From: Pelotomaculum sp. PtaB.Bin104
Lineage (GTDB): Bacteria; Bacillota; Desulfotomaculia; Desulfotomaculales; Pelotomaculaceae
DNA length: 64,000 nt
Reading direction: 5' to 3'
Assembly: GCA_002067205.1 (NCBI GenBank)
Contig: MVQL01000210.1
Span: forward strand, 124,001 to 188,000
Position numbers and translations under genes: made by a program. Below the pieces are notes generated by a model, which did not search any database, had not been told where the DNA came from, and was given only the letters and a program-made list of their open reading frames with translations. Shown piece after piece: positions 24,652-33,777 of the stretch (position 1 is the first letter of the stretch; each line of letters begins with the position of its first letter).

Positions 24652-25004
24652 CCTGCCACCTCCATTTCAAATTCATGCCCGCACTTGGGACAAACAGACT
24701 TAATATCCGGCCTTCCGGTCTCATTGATCCGCTGGTAAAAATTCTGAAGATAGGCCAGGTCTGCAGAGAAAAGTCCCTCAATAATCCTTGTATTGACAGC
24801 CGGCACATCGCCAAGTTTGGTAATCACACGCGACAGGAGGATGACCGTTAAATAGGCCGGGTTCTGCTGAACCCTGGGGTCTTTCAGGGGCAATATCTCG
24901 TCAGCAGCCGTAGCCAGCCGCATCACCCCATTGCGGTGCAGATTACCATGTTCGTCCACATACCCTTTCGGGAGATTAAATTCAAATTCAGTTTGAAATG
25001 CCAT
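24636..25004 (-). CDS. tail assembly protein with zinc-ribbon-like end
   Basis: 122 aa. The conserved block LPKGYVDEHGNLHRNGVMRLATA, with the run EILPLKDPRVQQNPAYL after it, belongs to a protein family regularly found beside tube and DUF6760 genes in contractile clusters, annotated as a phage tail assembly protein. The end CPKCGHEFEMEV has one CxxC knuckle, perhaps a half zinc site completed by dimerisation. AAGGAGAAATTAAC precedes the ATG. Confidence 0.8.
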   Translation of the reverse strand: MAFQTEFEFNLPKGYVDEHGNLHRNGVMRLATAADEILPLKDPRVQQNPAYLTVILLSRVITKLGDVPAVNTRIIEGLFSADLAYLQNFYQRINETGRPDIKSVCPKCGHEFEMEVAGWGEA

Positions 25005-25051
25005 GTTAATTTCTCCTTAAGCTCAGCACTGATGATTTTTTGAACAACCGG

Positions 25052-25489
25052 TTAACTGACCCGGGTCATTCCTTCATGTACAATCTCCAGGGTTTCAATG
25101 GCCACATCATTCCCTTTGGCATTGAAGTCCGGGGGATCGTATTTTGTGGGCCAGGCATTGACAATCTCCCACCTGGCCTTATCACTGCCTGCTTCATCCA
25201 CAGCGATAATAGAAATGTTCTTTCTCTGGACATTGCCGTCAACCACTGCCTTATGCCAGTTATAAATCTCCATAGAGTCGGTAATCCCCCACTTCAAGGT
25301 AATATTACCGTACTTGGTTAAGCCGGACAGCTTACGTACATGGGTAGGATCAGTGCCTTCACGGTAATCAATCACATCCACTGTATTGTCAAAACCGGAT
25401 ACTTCACTGAACCCGGCCTGCTGAATCCCATCAATTTCGATCCTGAAACGAAAGTTCCTTAAAGGGTCTTTTCTCTGCCCTGTTGGCAT
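25052..25489 (-). CDS. eCIS tail tube protein, copy 1 (gp19-like)
   Basis: 145 aa; the ATG at 25489 has GGAGG 9 nt upstream (a TTG at 25495 is closer but poorer). The gp19 tube signatures are RKDPLRNFRFRIEIDG, AGFSEVSGF, YREGTDP, LTKYGNITLKWGITD and IETLEIVHEG. It lies directly downstream of the second sheath, as tube genes do in Afp and PVC clusters, and is likely the main tube subunit. Confidence 0.94.
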   Translation of the reverse strand: MPTGQRKDPLRNFRFRIEIDGIQQAGFSEVSGFDNTVDVIDYREGTDPTHVRKLSGLTKYGNITLKWGITDSMEIYNWHKAVVDGNVQRKNISIIAVDEAGSDKARWEIVNAWPTKYDPPDFNAKGNDVAIETLEIVHEGMTRVS

Positions 25490-25533
25490 AATCAATCACC
25501 TCCAAATTTATTCAAACGGGGAATATAATTTTT

Positions 25534-27522
25534 TTAAATTTCCGTAACATCCGCCCCACTAGCAACCTGGGCAATACGGAAGATCACAAATTCTGCTGGC
25601 TTTACAGGTGCCACACCGATGAGGACGATCAGTCTTCCATTATCAAGATCATCCTGAGTCATCGTGGTTCTGTCCACCTTCACAAAAAAGGCTTCTTCAG
25701 GCTTAGTTCCCATCAGGGCCCCGTCACGCCAGACCCTGGTCAGGAATTCCGTAATTGTCCGTTTTACCCTGGCCCAAAGCTTTTCATTATTCGGCTCAAA
25801 AACCACCCATTGGGTTCCCTCATCAATGGATTCCTCCAGGAAAAGGAATAAGCGGCGAACATTAATATACTTCCACAAAGGGTCACTGGACAGGGTTCTT
25901 GCTCCCCAGACCCTGATCCCACGACCTGGAAAAGCGCGAATACAATTAACTCCCCGGGGGTTTAAAATATCCTGTTCACCCTTGGTGATCTGAAACTCAA
26001 GATCCACTGCACCACGGACAGTTTCGTTTGCGGGCGCTTTATGCACACCCCTTTCGGTATCACTCCTGGCATAGATTCCCGCTATATGTCCACCCGGAGG
26101 ACACAGCCGCAAAAGCCCCACCCCCGAGTCTACCACCTTCAGCCAGGGATAGTAGAAGGCCCCGTATTTGGTATCATAACTGTTGCGCGGGTGCAAAGAA
26201 GCGATGTCTGCGGAACCCTGTGCCGCATCAATGATCGCAAAGCGGTCTTTCAGGTTTTCACAATGGGTGATCAGCGCCCCGGCCAGCCCATCAACAGCCA
26301 GGGCATTTGGCGAATAAACAAAAGAAATCTCGTCAACTTCGGCAAAACCTGATAAGCCCTTGCGCCGGCCAGGTTCATTAGTGTCCGACCGCTCGTAGTC
26401 AGCCAAAACCAATTCCGGGGCCGTGTCAATAATCCGATAAGCCGAGGTGTCATCAGGCTCTACATCCCAAGCACTGTCAATGCCGGCGACTTTGCCGGCA
26501 CCATCGTAATCCGTAACTGTACGAACCTGCCCGGCACCAGTTCCCCCGGTTATTTCGATCTTCATTCCGTTATAGGCATCATCAGTGCCCGCAGCATCGT
26601 CATCCAAAGTAATGCTGTCTGATGCCCCCGCTGCAGCTGTGCCCTGGCAAACCAGCGAATCCAGCCCGTCAGTCAGATAAGACAGCGAGTATATCCGGTA
26701 GGCTGTGGTAATATCAGGCACAGTCACCCAGTCCGGATCTACTGTTGCTGCTTTACTGGTACCATCATAATCAGTTATCGTCCGGACCTGCCCGGTACCT
26801 GTGCCACCGGTAATCTCGATCCGCATCCCGTTATAGGCGTTATCTATTGTGGAAGCTTCAGCGGCCAGAGTGATGGTGCCTGCACCCGCAGCCTGGGCCA
26901 TGCCGCTCTGCCCGGTTTCCGGTGCTCCCCCGGAGTCACCGGCACTCTTGGTCAACCGGATCAGGTTTGATATTCCGTTAACCCTTTTTTCATAGTAATC
27001 TGATAAATTTTCATTGAGGGTGAGGTTGTCAAAAACCTCCGTCAACGAAGGCCGCGGGCTGGAAACAGCATCCGTTTCCGGGTCATATAAATTATTGGGT
27101 GCCTTGCTCCAATAGAACAAAGCCATTCTGAACCCCCCGAAAGTACCCGGGGTGATCTTGACTGCTACCCGGTTACCCCAGGCTCCTTCCCCCACCGACT
27201 CAACGGTAAGAGCATTCACCGCTTCCTTTTTTAGTTTCATGGAAGCTGTTTGGGAGTTGGTTTTGACGATTCGTCCGATATAGCACCGCTGCCCGCCATT
27301 TTCAAAAAACCCCTGCAGTGCGTAAGGAAGGTATTTGTCGGCGCCGCAATAACTGCCAAATACCCGTTGGAAATCAAGCCAGTTGGTAACTAATCTCGGA
27401 ACGGTCGGGCCCCTTTCAGTTTCGCCCAGGAACCCGGCAGTACTGGTACTTACTCCCTCAATAGGCTTACCGCCGATTTCGATTTCCTCAACATACACCC
27501 CGGGCGATAAATATTCAGGCAT
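25534..27522 (-). CDS. contractile sheath protein, long form with inserted repeats
   Basis: 662 aa. N-terminal EYLSPGVYVEEIEIGGKPIEGVST and the C-terminal half (GGHIAGIYARSDTERGVHKAPAN through FVKVDRTTMTQDDLDNGRL) are diagnostic for phage/eCIS sheaths and nearly identical to the 510-aa sheath upstream. About 150 extra residues lie between the two halves. They carry two copies of a 60-aa module (about residues 214-275 and 303-364) with NAYNGM(R/K)IEITGGTG and QVRT(I/V)TDYDG. In sheaths such inserts sit on the outer surface, so this subunit probably decorates the particle. Both forms may coexist, as Afp2-Afp4 do. Confidence 0.93.
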   Translation of the reverse strand: MPEYLSPGVYVEEIEIGGKPIEGVSTSTAGFLGETERGPTVPRLVTNWLDFQRVFGSYCGADKYLPYALQGFFENGGQRCYIGRIVKTNSQTASMKLKKEAVNALTVESVGEGAWGNRVAVKITPGTFGGFRMALFYWSKAPNNLYDPETDAVSSPRPSLTEVFDNLTLNENLSDYYEKRVNGISNLIRLTKSAGDSGGAPETGQSGMAQAAGAGTITLAAEASTIDNAYNGMRIEITGGTGTGQVRTITDYDGTSKAATVDPDWVTVPDITTAYRIYSLSYLTDGLDSLVCQGTAAAGASDSITLDDDAAGTDDAYNGMKIEITGGTGAGQVRTVTDYDGAGKVAGIDSAWDVEPDDTSAYRIIDTAPELVLADYERSDTNEPGRRKGLSGFAEVDEISFVYSPNALAVDGLAGALITHCENLKDRFAIIDAAQGSADIASLHPRNSYDTKYGAFYYPWLKVVDSGVGLLRLCPPGGHIAGIYARSDTERGVHKAPANETVRGAVDLEFQITKGEQDILNPRGVNCIRAFPGRGIRVWGARTLSSDPLWKYINVRRLFLFLEESIDEGTQWVVFEPNNEKLWARVKRTITEFLTRVWRDGALMGTKPEEAFFVKVDRTTMTQDDLDNGRLIVLIGVAPVKPAEFVIFRIAQVASGADVTEI
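26430..26880 (-). repeat. two surface-module repeats within the long sheath gene
   Basis: Plus-strand blocks near 26430-26613 and 26697-26880 encode the two NAYNGM-IEITGGTG modules. The same module type turns up in unrelated phage structural proteins, suggesting insertion by recombination. Confidence 0.75.
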
Positions 27523-27585
27523 CTTCTTGCCTCCTTTTCTACTATAATTCTTTCGTAAATAACAAACACATTATGTTTTGTATGT

Positions 27586-29118
27586 TTACTCACTGACATC
27601 TGAGCCGCCTGCATATTGCGCGATCCGGAAGATCACAAATTCCGCCGGCTTAACCGGCGCTACACCGATTAGAACAATCAGCCGGCCGTTATCAATATCA
27701 TCCTGGGTCATCGTGGTACGGTCAACCTTGACAAAAAAAGCCTCTTCTGGCTTTGTGCCCATCAGCGCTCCATCCCGCCAAACCCTGGTCAGGAATTCCG
27801 TAAGGGTGCGCCTGACTCTGGCCCAAAGCTTTTCATTGTTAGGCTCAAACACAACCCACTGGGTACCCTCATCAATCGATTCCTCCAAATAGATGAATAA
27901 ACGGCGGACATTAATATATTTCCACAGTGGATCACTGGATAGGGTCCGGCCTCCCCAAACACGGATGCCCCGCCCCGGGAAGAATCTAATGCAGTTAACT
28001 CCCCGCGGGTTCAGGATATCCTGTTCGCCCTTGGTAATCTGGAACTCAAGATCCACCGCCCCACGCACCACTTCATTGGCCGGTGCTTTATGCACTCCCC
28101 GCTCTACATCGGTCCGGGCATAAATGCCAGCCATGTGTCCGCCCGGCGGGACCAGCCGCCTCATCCCGGCAACAGGGTCCACAACCCTAATCCACGGGTA
28201 ATAGAAAGCTGCATATTTTGTATCATTATCACTTCTTGGATCAAGGGTGGATATGCCGGCTGACCCCTGGGCGGCATCGATGATGGCAAAACGGTCTTTA
28301 AGAATTTCACAATGGTTAATCAAAGCCCCGACCAGGCCGGCTACGGGCTGGGCATTAGGTGAATACACCATGGCGATATCGTCAACTTCACCAAACCCGG
28401 ACAGCCCTTTGCGTTTCCCCGGTTCGTTGGTATCTGTCCTGGTATAATCAGCCAGGACTAAAGCTCCCACTCCGTCATTTCCCCCGGCCAGGTAGGTTAT
28501 GGACAGGGCATCAGGCTTTTCTCCGGAATCCCCTGTCTCTTTGTAAACCGTAATCAGGTTTGAAATTCCGTTCACTTTTTTTATGTAGTAATCAGATGAG
28601 GCTTCATCGACGGAAAGGTTGTCAAACATCTCCATTACGGGACGCGGTTGAGTTTTCTGGTCAGTTTCAGGATCATACAGGGAGGCAGGGGCATCCTTCC
28701 AGTAAAATACACTGAGTTTAAACCCACTAAAGGTACCTGCTGCTACTTTGACGGCAATCCTGGTCCCCCATAAGCCTTCACCCACCGCTTCCACGGTTAA
28801 GGCATCAGCTGAGCCTTTGTGCAGCTTAAGTGAGGCAGTTCCCGCTCCGGTTTTGACTATCCTGCCGATATAACAGCGCTGGCCTCCGTTGTCAAAAAAT
28901 CCCTGGACAGAATAGGGCAGATACTTATCGGCGCCAAAGTAACCGCCAAACACCCTCTGGTAATCCAGCCAGCTGGTAACCAGGCGGGGTATTGTCGGTC
29001 CTCTCTCTGCCTCTCCCAAAAATCCGGCAGTGCTGGTCGACACCCCGGCAATCGGTTTAGCGCCAAGCTCAATTTCCTCTACGTAAACACCAGGTGACAA
29101 ATATTCCGGCAATTCCAT
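27586..29118 (-). CDS. contractile sheath protein, short form
   Basis: 510 aa of the Phage_tail_sheath family. It starts PEYLSPGVYVEEIELGAKPIAG and carries GGQRCYIGRIV, GGHMAGIYARTDVERGVHK and DGALMGTKPEEAFFVKVDR. Its C-terminal ~240 residues match the long sheath almost residue for residue, indicating a recent duplication or gene conversion, while the middle is compact. It polymerises around the tube and contracts to drive the spike. It is the first structural gene after the DUF4255 and carboxypeptidase-like pair. Confidence 0.95.
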   Translation of the reverse strand: MELPEYLSPGVYVEEIELGAKPIAGVSTSTAGFLGEAERGPTIPRLVTSWLDYQRVFGGYFGADKYLPYSVQGFFDNGGQRCYIGRIVKTGAGTASLKLHKGSADALTVEAVGEGLWGTRIAVKVAAGTFSGFKLSVFYWKDAPASLYDPETDQKTQPRPVMEMFDNLSVDEASSDYYIKKVNGISNLITVYKETGDSGEKPDALSITYLAGGNDGVGALVLADYTRTDTNEPGKRKGLSGFGEVDDIAMVYSPNAQPVAGLVGALINHCEILKDRFAIIDAAQGSAGISTLDPRSDNDTKYAAFYYPWIRVVDPVAGMRRLVPPGGHMAGIYARTDVERGVHKAPANEVVRGAVDLEFQITKGEQDILNPRGVNCIRFFPGRGIRVWGGRTLSSDPLWKYINVRRLFIYLEESIDEGTQWVVFEPNNEKLWARVRRTLTEFLTRVWRDGALMGTKPEEAFFVKVDRTTMTQDDIDNGRLIVLIGVAPVKPAEFVIFRIAQYAGGSDVSE

Positions 29119-29162
29119 CTCCTCCTTTGCTTCTTATAGTAAAGTTTAAGTTTATTATCCGG

Positions 29163-30002
29163 TCAGACCGGGGAAAGCTTGATGGCACCAAAAACTGTCA
29201 GGGTTCCTTCACAAACTTCCGCCTCCCGCCTTTCCGTTTGATAATCCGGATGGTTAAAAGTTAATTCAGTCAGAAATCGATCACTTTTTATTGTTCTGAA
29301 ATAAATAACGTATTCTCCTTTTTCGCTGGTCTGAGTATTTACACTGTCATTTACCGCCACGCGGTTGAGCGGGGTATTCGACGAATGCTTGAATTTTAAA
29401 GGTTTGGTCAGGTTGAATGGGTTGGAGTTATTTGCAGGCAAGGGGGTAGCTATCTGGCAGAATTCGGTGCGTGACCGGTTGGCATCTTTAATCACCAAAT
29501 AATCCCCAGTTTGTAATGACCCCTTGATGTTAATCAGCCTGATTGACATATCCCCTGCTTCGGGGGCAGGTGACCCGATCCTGGCCGTCACTTCCGGCTC
29601 GGGCTGAAATATAGATGCCGCTGCAGACACACCGGGTAACCCTGCTTCCGTTTGGTCAAATACCATCCCCCGGATCAAGGTGGCTCCCTCAGGAAAAGGA
29701 TAGCCTGGATTAGGACTTAAGGTCATGTTCACAACTGGATGCAGAAGCTCAAGAGCACCGGTGTCAATTTCCTGTTCTTGATCAAAATAATACTCAGCCT
29801 GGATCATCACCCGATAAACGTCCGCCGGCAGGTCAGAGAACACATAATAACCACTGGACGTTTTTATCGCTTTAAAGCTGTGGTCTTTAACAAAAACGCT
29901 TATTTTACCGACAGGTTGTCCCGTTGCCGTGAAGTCATCTGTCAGTCGAAGGGCTAGTGATACCTGGCTATGAGTTTGTTCAATCATATAACAGTCAATC
30001 AT
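29163..30002 (-). CDS. eCIS-associated protein with carboxypeptidase-regulatory-like domain
   Basis: 279 aa. Residues about 15-95 (SLALRLTDDFTATGQPVGKI, YYVFSDLPADVYRVMI) form a CarboxypepD_reg-like/transthyretin-type beta sandwich. A second such segment lies later (EKGEYVIYFRTIKSDRFLTEL). Its start overlaps the DUF4255 stop by 4 nt. DUF4255 genes are often followed by a protein of this class in eCIS and tail-like clusters. No enzyme motif is seen, so a cap or sheath-stabilising role is more likely than catalysis. Confidence 0.7.
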   Translation of the reverse strand: MIDCYMIEQTHSQVSLALRLTDDFTATGQPVGKISVFVKDHSFKAIKTSSGYYVFSDLPADVYRVMIQAEYYFDQEQEIDTGALELLHPVVNMTLSPNPGYPFPEGATLIRGMVFDQTEAGLPGVSAAASIFQPEPEVTARIGSPAPEAGDMSIRLINIKGSLQTGDYLVIKDANRSRTEFCQIATPLPANNSNPFNLTKPLKFKHSSNTPLNRVAVNDSVNTQTSEKGEYVIYFRTIKSDRFLTELTFNHPDYQTERREAEVCEGTLTVFGAIKLSPV

Positions 30003-30604
30003 TTGGTTGATTTCCCCATCTCTGTTGTGTAATACTCCGTTTTCCGGGTGATCACCCGCTGGGTCTCAGTTACACGCGCTGATTCAATAGCCACCGGTGT
30101 GACCAGGTACCCCACTGAAGGGTGGTAATGAACGTTGGGGAAGGAGGTCCAGATTTTGTTCAAGTCATCCAGTGAGAGAGCTTCCAGGGTGATCCGGAGC
30201 TCTTCGTCCCCGCCGGCCAGATTTCCCTGCAGAGCCGATCCCCTGAGTATGGCATTATCATATAATATACGCATTGCCCTGCCGAGTATCCGGTGCTCTT
30301 CGAGGGTTCGTTCCGTCAGCTCGGGAATCTGGGCCGAAGCATAAGTAGTCAGCATATAGTGCAGGTCTATTGTCAAGGGCGAATACCGCAAATTATCCGG
30401 GCCTTCCTGTAAGACTTCCCGGTTCTTTAAGTAGGAATTTTCTAAAATACTGTATAAAAAAACGGTCAATCGGATATTTTGTCTTTCCACATCTGCCGGG
30501 GATAAAAGAACTATCGAATCAGGGTTGACCAAATCACTCATATTGTCTCTTAACAGCCTGATCAAGGTTTCCCCCACATCGGCAATCACTGTATATTCAC
30601 TCAT
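29999..30604 (-). CDS. DUF4255 protein (Afp16/Pvc16-like tail terminator)
   Basis: 201 aa. The Pvc16 N-terminal domain marks are VGETLIRLLRDNM near the start, VLLSPADVERQNIRLTVFLY and the run LTIDLHYMLTTYASAQIPE, with a closing YLVTPVAIES segment. Afp16-type proteins cap and determine the end of the tube-sheath. It starts 77 nt downstream of the AAA+ ATPase and overlaps the next gene. Confidence 0.92.
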   Translation of the reverse strand: MSEYTVIADVGETLIRLLRDNMSDLVNPDSIVLLSPADVERQNIRLTVFLYSILENSYLKNREVLQEGPDNLRYSPLTIDLHYMLTTYASAQIPELTERTLEEHRILGRAMRILYDNAILRGSALQGNLAGGDEELRITLEALSLDDLNKIWTSFPNVHYHPSVGYLVTPVAIESARVTETQRVITRKTEYYTTEMGKSTK

Positions 30605-30680
30605 ATTTGGTATGCCTGTCCTCCCTGGAGACTAGCCCGGCTAACAAAGCACAAGCTGTTTTGCCAACCAATCCTATGCG

Positions 30681-32918
30681 TCAGTCAAGGTAGTCGAAAT
30701 ACTTGCCAAAGTCTTCTTTCATGCAGATTTTACCCATCTTCCGGAGTTCCCTCTGAGTGGCCCGGATTAGGTGCTTCATCCCTATTTCGGGCGAACCTTC
30801 AGCAGCGATGAAGGCAGCTGTTAAAACAATGTTTTTGATATTGCCGCCGGTAATATTATACTTGCGGGCCAGGAACCCCAAATCAATATCATCGCTTCTC
30901 GGAGCTTCAGGCGGAAATATGGCCTGCCAGATTCTTTCCCGGTATTCTTCATTGGGGAAGGGAAACTCGATGATAAACTGCAGCCTTCTAATGAAAGCCT
31001 CATCCATATTTTTTCTTAAGTTTGAGGCTAATATGGTTATTCCGTCATATTCTTCCATCTTCTGCAACAGGTAGGCTATTTCAATATTTGCATAGCGGTC
31101 ATGGGCGTCTTTCACCTCAGACCGCTTACCGAACAGGGCGTCAGCCTCATCGAAGAATAAAATTGCGTTACTGGAATAGGCTTCCCTGAAAATATTTTCT
31201 AAATTTTTCTCAGTTTCACCCACAAATTTGCTGACCACCTGAGATAAGTCAATCTTGTACAGGTCAAGCCCCAACTCGTTAGCCAAAACCTCAGCAGCCA
31301 TCGTCTTGCCGGTGCCCGGAGGCCCGCAGAACAATACGTTAATTCCTTTACCCAGGGTTAATTTGCGGTTAAAGCCCCAATCACCATAGACAATATGACG
31401 GTATTTTACCTGACGGCAGATCTCATTCAGGTGTTCAAGCTGATCAGCCGGCAAAACAATATCTTTCCACACATACTTTGGATTAAGCTTTTGCGCCATT
31501 TTGCCTAGTTTTTGATTGGATTGGCTGCGGCAGGCAGTATAAAGATCCGCGGCATCAATTACACCACCGGTACCGCCCGAACGCCAACTAGCTAAATTTT
31601 GGGCCATGGCCAGGGCATCCCTGATTTGCCCGGGTGTAAAGCGAAACTTCCCGGCCAGTTCTCCAAAATCAATGCCGGGCGCTAAAGAAATATTTTCACT
31701 TAACTCCTGCCAGCGGCCCTGTCTGGTTTTCTCATCCGGCACCGGGAGTTCCAACTCAACGTAGATACTGTCCACCAGCCCGCCCTGGGGCTGCCACGGC
31801 TTGCTGCCCAACAAAAAGGTCAGCCTGGTAAACCTCCGGCAGGTTTCCAGAATACACCTGATTTTGGCCATGTTTTGTTCTATATCTTCAACCAGATGAT
31901 CTAAATTTGTCAGGCATAACGCAGCCTGCTGCAGCAGTGCTTCCCGGCCCAGCAGCCGCATGATGTCTTCAAAACCACGGGGGTCATCAGGCATTTTTCC
32001 CAGATCCGCCAGAACTAAGGGAAGGCCGGCCTCAAAACATACCCGGTCAGCCAGTACCTGCTTTCCCGAACCATAAGCACCGTAAAAGTGAACAATCATA
32101 CCGCGGCTATTTGCCAAATTGTTGAGATTATGTCCCACCAGACTCTTCAACCTGGCGGTAACATCATCTTCAATGCTGATCCGCTCAGCCCGGTCCACGG
32201 GCATGGAAAGCCGGGCCAGCTTGTCCAGCCTTTCGTCAAAATCCGCGGTCTCCAGCAAAAACCCGGTGATCCGGTCATCCAGCTTAAGGAACCGGGAGAT
32301 CATGGACGTATGCTCGCTCCGGTATTCGTCATCAATATGGATCAGGCCAAATTTCAGCATTGGTGCTGGCCGGCCAAAGGCCCAACGGGCTTGCACTCTT
32401 TCGTCCGCAGTCCGGCACAATAGGTCCATCAGGAGGCCGATACTGGGCTTCTTGCGCGTTATATCATCCTGAAGGTAGGCATAGAGCTTTTCATACTTGC
32501 GGTTGAGTTCCGGTGCCAGACAGATCAAAAGACACCGCTCTTCAAACAAGGAAAGGTTAAAAATCATGGACAACTGGTGCAAAGACAGGTAAACACCCTG
32601 GTTGATGCTGGCCGTACGGCGCTGTTGGATTTGCCTGTCCAGTCTGAGCAATGTTTCTGTTAAATCGGCAATTTTTTGCTCACCTGAACCGGTAAATGAA
32701 TCTTCATCCTGAATATCATCATTAAGCAATCCCTCAATCTCCTGCTCCGTCATGATCAGACCCTTGAACTGCTCCAACGGGTTGGCAGGCTGCCTGTGCT
32801 GCTGTTTAAGCAATTGTAACTGGATCAACAAATCAAGCCTTTTCAACTCATCAGACAGGTGCTCCAAACTGTAATGATACGCTTCGCTCGGGTCATCGGC
32901 ACAGACCAATGCTATCAC
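30681..32918 (-). CDS. eCIS AAA+ ATPase (Afp15-like)
   Basis: 745 aa, GTG start. A helical N-terminal region (residues 1-260) is followed by a degenerate first AAA module with P-loop GAYGSGKQ near 280. The main AAA+ domain has Walker A CGPPGTGKT near 530, Walker B ILFFDEADALFGKR and a sensor-1 ILASNLRKN. The two-domain, CDC48-like form matches Afp15/Pvc15, needed for particle assembly or disassembly of eCIS components. It is the first gene of the core structural operon, separated from the upstream effector pair by 214 nt, where a promoter may lie. Confidence 0.93.
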   Translation of the reverse strand: MIALVCADDPSEAYHYSLEHLSDELKRLDLLIQLQLLKQQHRQPANPLEQFKGLIMTEQEIEGLLNDDIQDEDSFTGSGEQKIADLTETLLRLDRQIQQRRTASINQGVYLSLHQLSMIFNLSLFEERCLLICLAPELNRKYEKLYAYLQDDITRKKPSIGLLMDLLCRTADERVQARWAFGRPAPMLKFGLIHIDDEYRSEHTSMISRFLKLDDRITGFLLETADFDERLDKLARLSMPVDRAERISIEDDVTARLKSLVGHNLNNLANSRGMIVHFYGAYGSGKQVLADRVCFEAGLPLVLADLGKMPDDPRGFEDIMRLLGREALLQQAALCLTNLDHLVEDIEQNMAKIRCILETCRRFTRLTFLLGSKPWQPQGGLVDSIYVELELPVPDEKTRQGRWQELSENISLAPGIDFGELAGKFRFTPGQIRDALAMAQNLASWRSGGTGGVIDAADLYTACRSQSNQKLGKMAQKLNPKYVWKDIVLPADQLEHLNEICRQVKYRHIVYGDWGFNRKLTLGKGINVLFCGPPGTGKTMAAEVLANELGLDLYKIDLSQVVSKFVGETEKNLENIFREAYSSNAILFFDEADALFGKRSEVKDAHDRYANIEIAYLLQKMEEYDGITILASNLRKNMDEAFIRRLQFIIEFPFPNEEYRERIWQAIFPPEAPRSDDIDLGFLARKYNITGGNIKNIVLTAAFIAAEGSPEIGMKHLIRATQRELRKMGKICMKEDFGKYFDYLD

Positions 32919-33132
32919 CCCTAAAAAAAATGAGTGCTTTTTTCAAGCAATAAACACTTATTACTGCTTTATAAAAAACGCTCAAGACAAAAACTAGTCA
33001 TGGAAGCACAATCCCAAAATCTCTCTAACTTCAACTTCTGTCTTAAAAACAAACGATTCATTAATGTACCTTCAGCAAAGTTATCCACTACCCCAAAAGT
33101 ATGTCCGCCGTCAGACAGAACGGCTGTTGATG

Positions 33133-33759
33133 CTATAATGCCCATGCCATTGGCACAGCTTCTTTAAGCCACCATTCCCAAAACTTTTGACGTTTTAAAG
33201 AATCTGAACCGGAATTCCAGATTGCCCCATTAGCATAGGCGGCAGCAGCAAAGAAAGAAGAATCCATTGCCTCCGGGTCAATATCCGCATCCGTTAAGTT
33301 AAGATCAATTTTCAAAGGCTCAAAAATCTCATCACGGAGTGCGGTAGTAAGCACCTGCACTGCACTAAACCCGACCCCTTGAACAACTTGATTTTCCTGG
33401 TCTCTATTCCCTTTATCAATCAATTTAGACCAAAACATATTCCGCTGCTCCCACGCAACATTCTCATCCAGATTTTTATTTAAGACTTGCCTTGCAAGGT
33501 CTATACAACGGTAAGGCAGGTCGTCACTTGGATAGAATTTATTCCAAATCGGTAAAACCATCTGAGCCGCAAGAATCGCCAAGTTTACTCTCCTCTTTAA
33601 TCCAATTAGCTCGTTTTGACAGGATGAATTCATGTGCGGGCCTAACCCTGCCCAAATTAATCTTCTATAGCCCAAATTCAAATCATGTTGGAGATGTGCC
33701 ATCATAGCCTCATGAGCCAGACCAATTGCCTGGATTAATTCGGCGGGGACCAAAAGCAT
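33133..33759 (-). CDS. Imm5-like immunity protein for the deaminase effector
   Basis: 208 aa, all helical by composition, no signal peptide. The block NLAILAAQMVLPIWNKFYPSDDLPYRCIDL resembles the core of the Imm5 immunity family (helix, V-L-P-x-W, then P-x-D-x-P), as I remember it. The C-terminus is rich in W and FW. It begins 19 nt after the deaminase effector stop, so co-transcription is likely. In polymorphic toxin systems Imm5-type genes sit directly after deaminase toxins and neutralise them in the producer. A second accessory eCIS gene without immunity function is the alternative. Confidence 0.6.
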   Translation of the reverse strand: MLLVPAELIQAIGLAHEAMMAHLQHDLNLGYRRLIWAGLGPHMNSSCQNELIGLKRRVNLAILAAQMVLPIWNKFYPSDDLPYRCIDLARQVLNKNLDENVAWEQRNMFWSKLIDKGNRDQENQVVQGVGFSAVQVLTTALRDEIFEPLKIDLNLTDADIDPEAMDSSFFAAAAYANGAIWNSGSDSLKRQKFWEWWLKEAVPMAWAL

Positions 33760-33777
33760 ATTATTTCTCTCCTTACA

